From positions 1-7,273 of the forward strand of contig JAITWB010000206.1 in assembly GCA_031285525.1 (NCBI GenBank): 7,273 nucleotides of DNA, read 5' to 3'. Shown piece after piece: positions 5,616-7,273 of the stretch. The stretch comes from Spirochaetaceae bacterium. Its GTDB lineage: Bacteria; Spirochaetota; Spirochaetia; Treponematales; Treponemataceae. The notes below the pieces were generated by a model that saw only the letters and a program-made list of their open reading frames with translations, had not been told where the DNA came from and made no database searches. A program made the position numbers and the translations under genes. How positions within the stretch are numbered: position 1 is the stretch's first letter; each line of letters starts with the position of its first letter.

Positions 5616-6826
5616 CAATGACTCTCCAGTATCTTTGCCGCAGATTCAGGGAAATACTCTTCAAGCCCGGCATGTATTAATTCTTCTTTCAATGCAGAAA
5701 AGGATATCTGGTCAGGAGCACTTTTTACGTATTTATCAAGAATGGCGACCAGATTCTTCTCCGCCCAGACAGGCATCGCCGTAGGGACACCTAAATAGTC
5801 GTTCAATATCTCGTTTTGCGATTTTGCCTGGGAGATAGTATAGGATTCTTCCTTCCCCAGATCATAGACAATGGTATCTCGTGTAGACATGAGGACAAAG
5901 GGGGAATGGGTGGTAACGATAAATTGCACATTGGGGAAGGATTCAGTAAAGAAAGGCAATATTAACCGCTGTAAGGAGACATGGAGATGGGAGTCGATCT
6001 CATCGATAAATACCACTCCTTCCAGAGCAGCAGGACTTACTTGAAAATATTCCGTCCGCATGAGCAGATCAGCGTAGATGTCAAAAATCGCCCGATACCC
6101 TGCAGAGAGGGTTTGGAAGGTATAGGGCGGTTTATTGCTTTGGTGTATTGAAAATTTGTTGTTTCTTGAGTCAAAATGCAATGCAGCGGAATCATCTTCG
6201 AAGAGCTGTTTTAAGTTTTTTTCAAATTCTGTAAACCAGATATCAATTTTTTTAGCCGAAGCCGAATCGTTATCTTCGGTTATTGCGAAAGAACGTCTGG
6301 CTCGCATATTAAGGAGATGCTGTTCCAACTTGCTTCCAATATTTTGGTTATGTGGTACTTTTTTGTTTTCTTCGATCTCACTTTGAAGACCTTGTGCAGT
6401 TTTCGCCACTGCAATATCTGCAAGCCGCTTGTCTTCAAAATAGAGGACAACTGCTTGTCTATCCTCATATTTCGATGAAAATTCAATATTATTTGAAATA
6501 ATGGGCTGAAGTCCGGTTTCTATTTTTTTTATTTCCTCCTGTATATTTTCTACACTTTTCTCCCAAGAATCATATTGAGAAGTACCTTTAGATGAATTTT
6601 TCAGAGCCCTCGTATGTGTTACCAATTTCTGTTTTAAATCCGGCAAATCAGCCTGTTTTTTATCGACAATAAACAGCACGGTCTTATCAGAAACGGCACG
6701 AAGAAAAGAGGTCTTCCCAGAGCCATTTCCGCCTGTAATGATAAGGTTTTTCCCATCAAGCTGAATATCAACTGATTTATTGGTGTACGGAATTATACCA
6801 GTAATACGTTCTATATATCCTGCCAT
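5615..6826 (-). CDS. ptuA: AAA/ABC-type ATPase, PtuA-like (Septu-type sensor)
   Basis: A 403-residue SMC/ABC-like ATPase of the COG3950-like group. Walker A is GGNGSGKTS (32-40, K38); the signature is LSAGY (240-244); Walker B is VVFIDEID (271-278, D275 and catalytic E276), followed by SHLH; the H-loop is FIVTTHSP (302-309, H307). Between Walker A and the signature is a charged, mostly helical insert (about 60-215, with a coiled-coil-like stretch near 85-105), shorter than in many PtuA proteins. The C-terminal 80 residues are unassigned but charged and helical. In Septu, PtuA forms the oligomeric ATPase that holds PtuB and senses infection; here that role is inferred from gene pairing and motifs. 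The ATG has AGGGG seven bases upstream, and a candidate promoter lies in the preceding gap. Base composition is A/T-rich against its neighbours (21 G+C of 60 at 6181-6240), suggesting transfer. Confidence 0.85.
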   Translation of the reverse strand: MAGYIERITGIIPYTNKSVDIQLDGKNLIITGGNGSGKTSFLRAVSDKTVLFIVDKKQADLPDLKQKLVTHTRALKNSSKGTSQYDSWEKSVENIQEEIKKIETGLQPIISNNIEFSSKYEDRQAVVLYFEDKRLADIAVAKTAQGLQSEIEENKKVPHNQNIGSKLEQHLLNMRARRSFAITEDNDSASAKKIDIWFTEFEKNLKQLFEDDSAALHFDSRNNKFSIHQSNKPPYTFQTLSAGYRAIFDIYADLLMRTEYFQVSPAALEGVVFIDEIDSHLHVSLQRLILPFFTESFPNVQFIVTTHSPFVLMSTRDTIVYDLGKEESYTISQAKSQNEILNDYLGVPTAMPVWAEKNLVAILDKYVKSAPDQISFSALKEELIHAGLEEYFPESAAKILESH

Positions 6827-6868
6827 TTTGAGTCCCCTGCATTACATCTATGATCGTGATAACAATAT

Positions 6869-6896
6869 ACTATACTAACATCCGGCTGGGAAGCAA
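6869..6896 (-). promoter_or_regulatory. Candidate sigma-70 promoter for the AAA/HNH cassette
   Basis: On the - strand, TTGCTT (6896-6891) and TATAGT (6874-6869) are 16 bases apart in the 91-base gap between the cyclase stop and the ATPase start. A start point near 6862 would give a leader of about 35 bases containing the AGGGG ribosome site (6838-6834). The -10 region is A/T-rich with overlapping TATA-like hexamers, so the exact box is uncertain. Confidence 0.4.
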
Positions 6897-6917
6897 TCCT
6901 CCGTTTCTCGTATCGTT

Positions 6918-7273
6918 TTACTTCGAGACAGCCTGCCAGACTCCCTGCCAGTTCTCCGGTGGATAACGTAACAGTTCCCGGCATTTTTCAGCGTAGTGAG
7001 CTGCCGCAGGGTCTCTGTCCAGCCATGACTCAAAGGTAGTAAGAGCCGCAGAGAAGTCACCGGCATAGAAAAGCTCCCGTCCTGCGTCAAATCCTGCGAA
7101 AATTTCTTTCTGTTCTTCATAGTTCTCAGGGAACAGGGGTTCAAAAACAGTTACCGCTTCCTTTTTACCTACCACGGCAACACGGGAGAGTTCTCTGAAT
7201 AAGAGATCCGGAGCGGCATCATTGTCACCAGGTAGGTGTTCAAGCGCCGCAGTCATGGTTGCCTTGGTGCACA
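6918..7273 (-). CDS. Class III adenylate/guanylate cyclase, C-terminal end (partial)
   Basis: The reading frame is open to the right edge, so only the last ~118 residues are seen and the true start lies outside; the ATG at 7256 is internal. The segment FRELSRVAVVGKKEAVTVFEPL is the closing strand region of a class III nucleotide cyclase catalytic domain, where the R(V/A)xVxGKxExVxVYE pattern is characteristic. After it comes a helical, TPR-like tail (EEQKEIFAGFDAGRELFYAGDFSAALTTFESWLDRDPAAAHYAEKC) ending WQGVWQAVSK, a form I associate with the membrane-bound CHASE2-type cyclases of spirochaetes. The metal-binding Asp residues and substrate-specifying residues are outside the window, so ATP versus GTP use cannot be judged. 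It is followed by the AAA/HNH cassette; no clear terminator is visible between them. Confidence 0.8.
   Translation of the reverse strand, partial: CTKATMTAALEHLPGDNDAAPDLLFRELSRVAVVGKKEAVTVFEPLFPENYEEQKEIFAGFDAGRELFYAGDFSAALTTFESWLDRDPAAAHYAEKCRELLRYPPENWQGVWQAVSK

Noticed and set aside
4992..6871. ATATACT at both ends of the defence cassette as a target-site duplication
   Set aside because: Seven bases in A/T-rich DNA is expected by chance, the copies are not at matching distances from the genes, and no transposase or inverted ends are seen.
6827..6917. Retron RNA (msr-msd) upstream of the AAA/HNH pair
   Set aside because: The gap is only 91 bases, no long inverted repeats are visible, and there is no reverse transcriptase gene in the window.

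Overview
The window most resembles a chromosomal segment of a spirochaete, probably treponeme- or Spirochaeta-like. The main pointer is the class III nucleotide cyclase tail at the right edge, whose C-terminal extension (GRELFYAGDF..., then ENWQGVW...SK) is a form I associate from memory with spirochaetal cyclases. No rRNA or tRNA gene is present to confirm this. Genes are tightly packed. The longest non-coding stretch is about 90 bases, so no gap over 300 bases needs explaining.

Layout: on the + strand, only the 3' end of a WalJ/YycJ-type metallo-beta-lactamase-fold hydrolase is present (2-328). Every other gene lies on the - strand. Read in the direction of transcription, from the right edge leftwards, they are: the 3' end of a nucleotide cyclase (7273-6918); a two-gene AAA ATPase plus HNH nuclease cassette resembling the Septu (PtuA/PtuB) anti-phage system (6826-5040); then six tightly spaced genes. 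These six are a THUMP-domain 23S rRNA methyltransferase of the RlmL N-half/YpsC type, a TetR-family regulator, an RlmB/TrmH-type SpoU rRNA 2'-O-methyltransferase, a hemolysin III/PAQR-type membrane protein, thymidylate synthase (thyA) and dihydrofolate reductase (folA).

The six genes are separated by -17 to +32 bases and could form one operon. A candidate promoter lies just ahead of the first one, with an A/T palindrome between its -35 and -10 boxes. The TetR protein is a natural candidate to bind there, but this is inference. The two methyltransferases would modify 23S rRNA. ThyA and DHFR form a functional pair: ThyA oxidises methylene-THF to dihydrofolate while making dTMP, and DHFR regenerates THF.

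Two blocks look foreign by base composition: the AAA/HNH cassette and, more mildly, thyA-folA, whose proteins resemble clostridial forms. The AAA/HNH cassette is the most interesting item. No reverse transcriptase or retron RNA accompanies it, so it looks like a stand-alone Septu-like defence module inserted between housekeeping genes.
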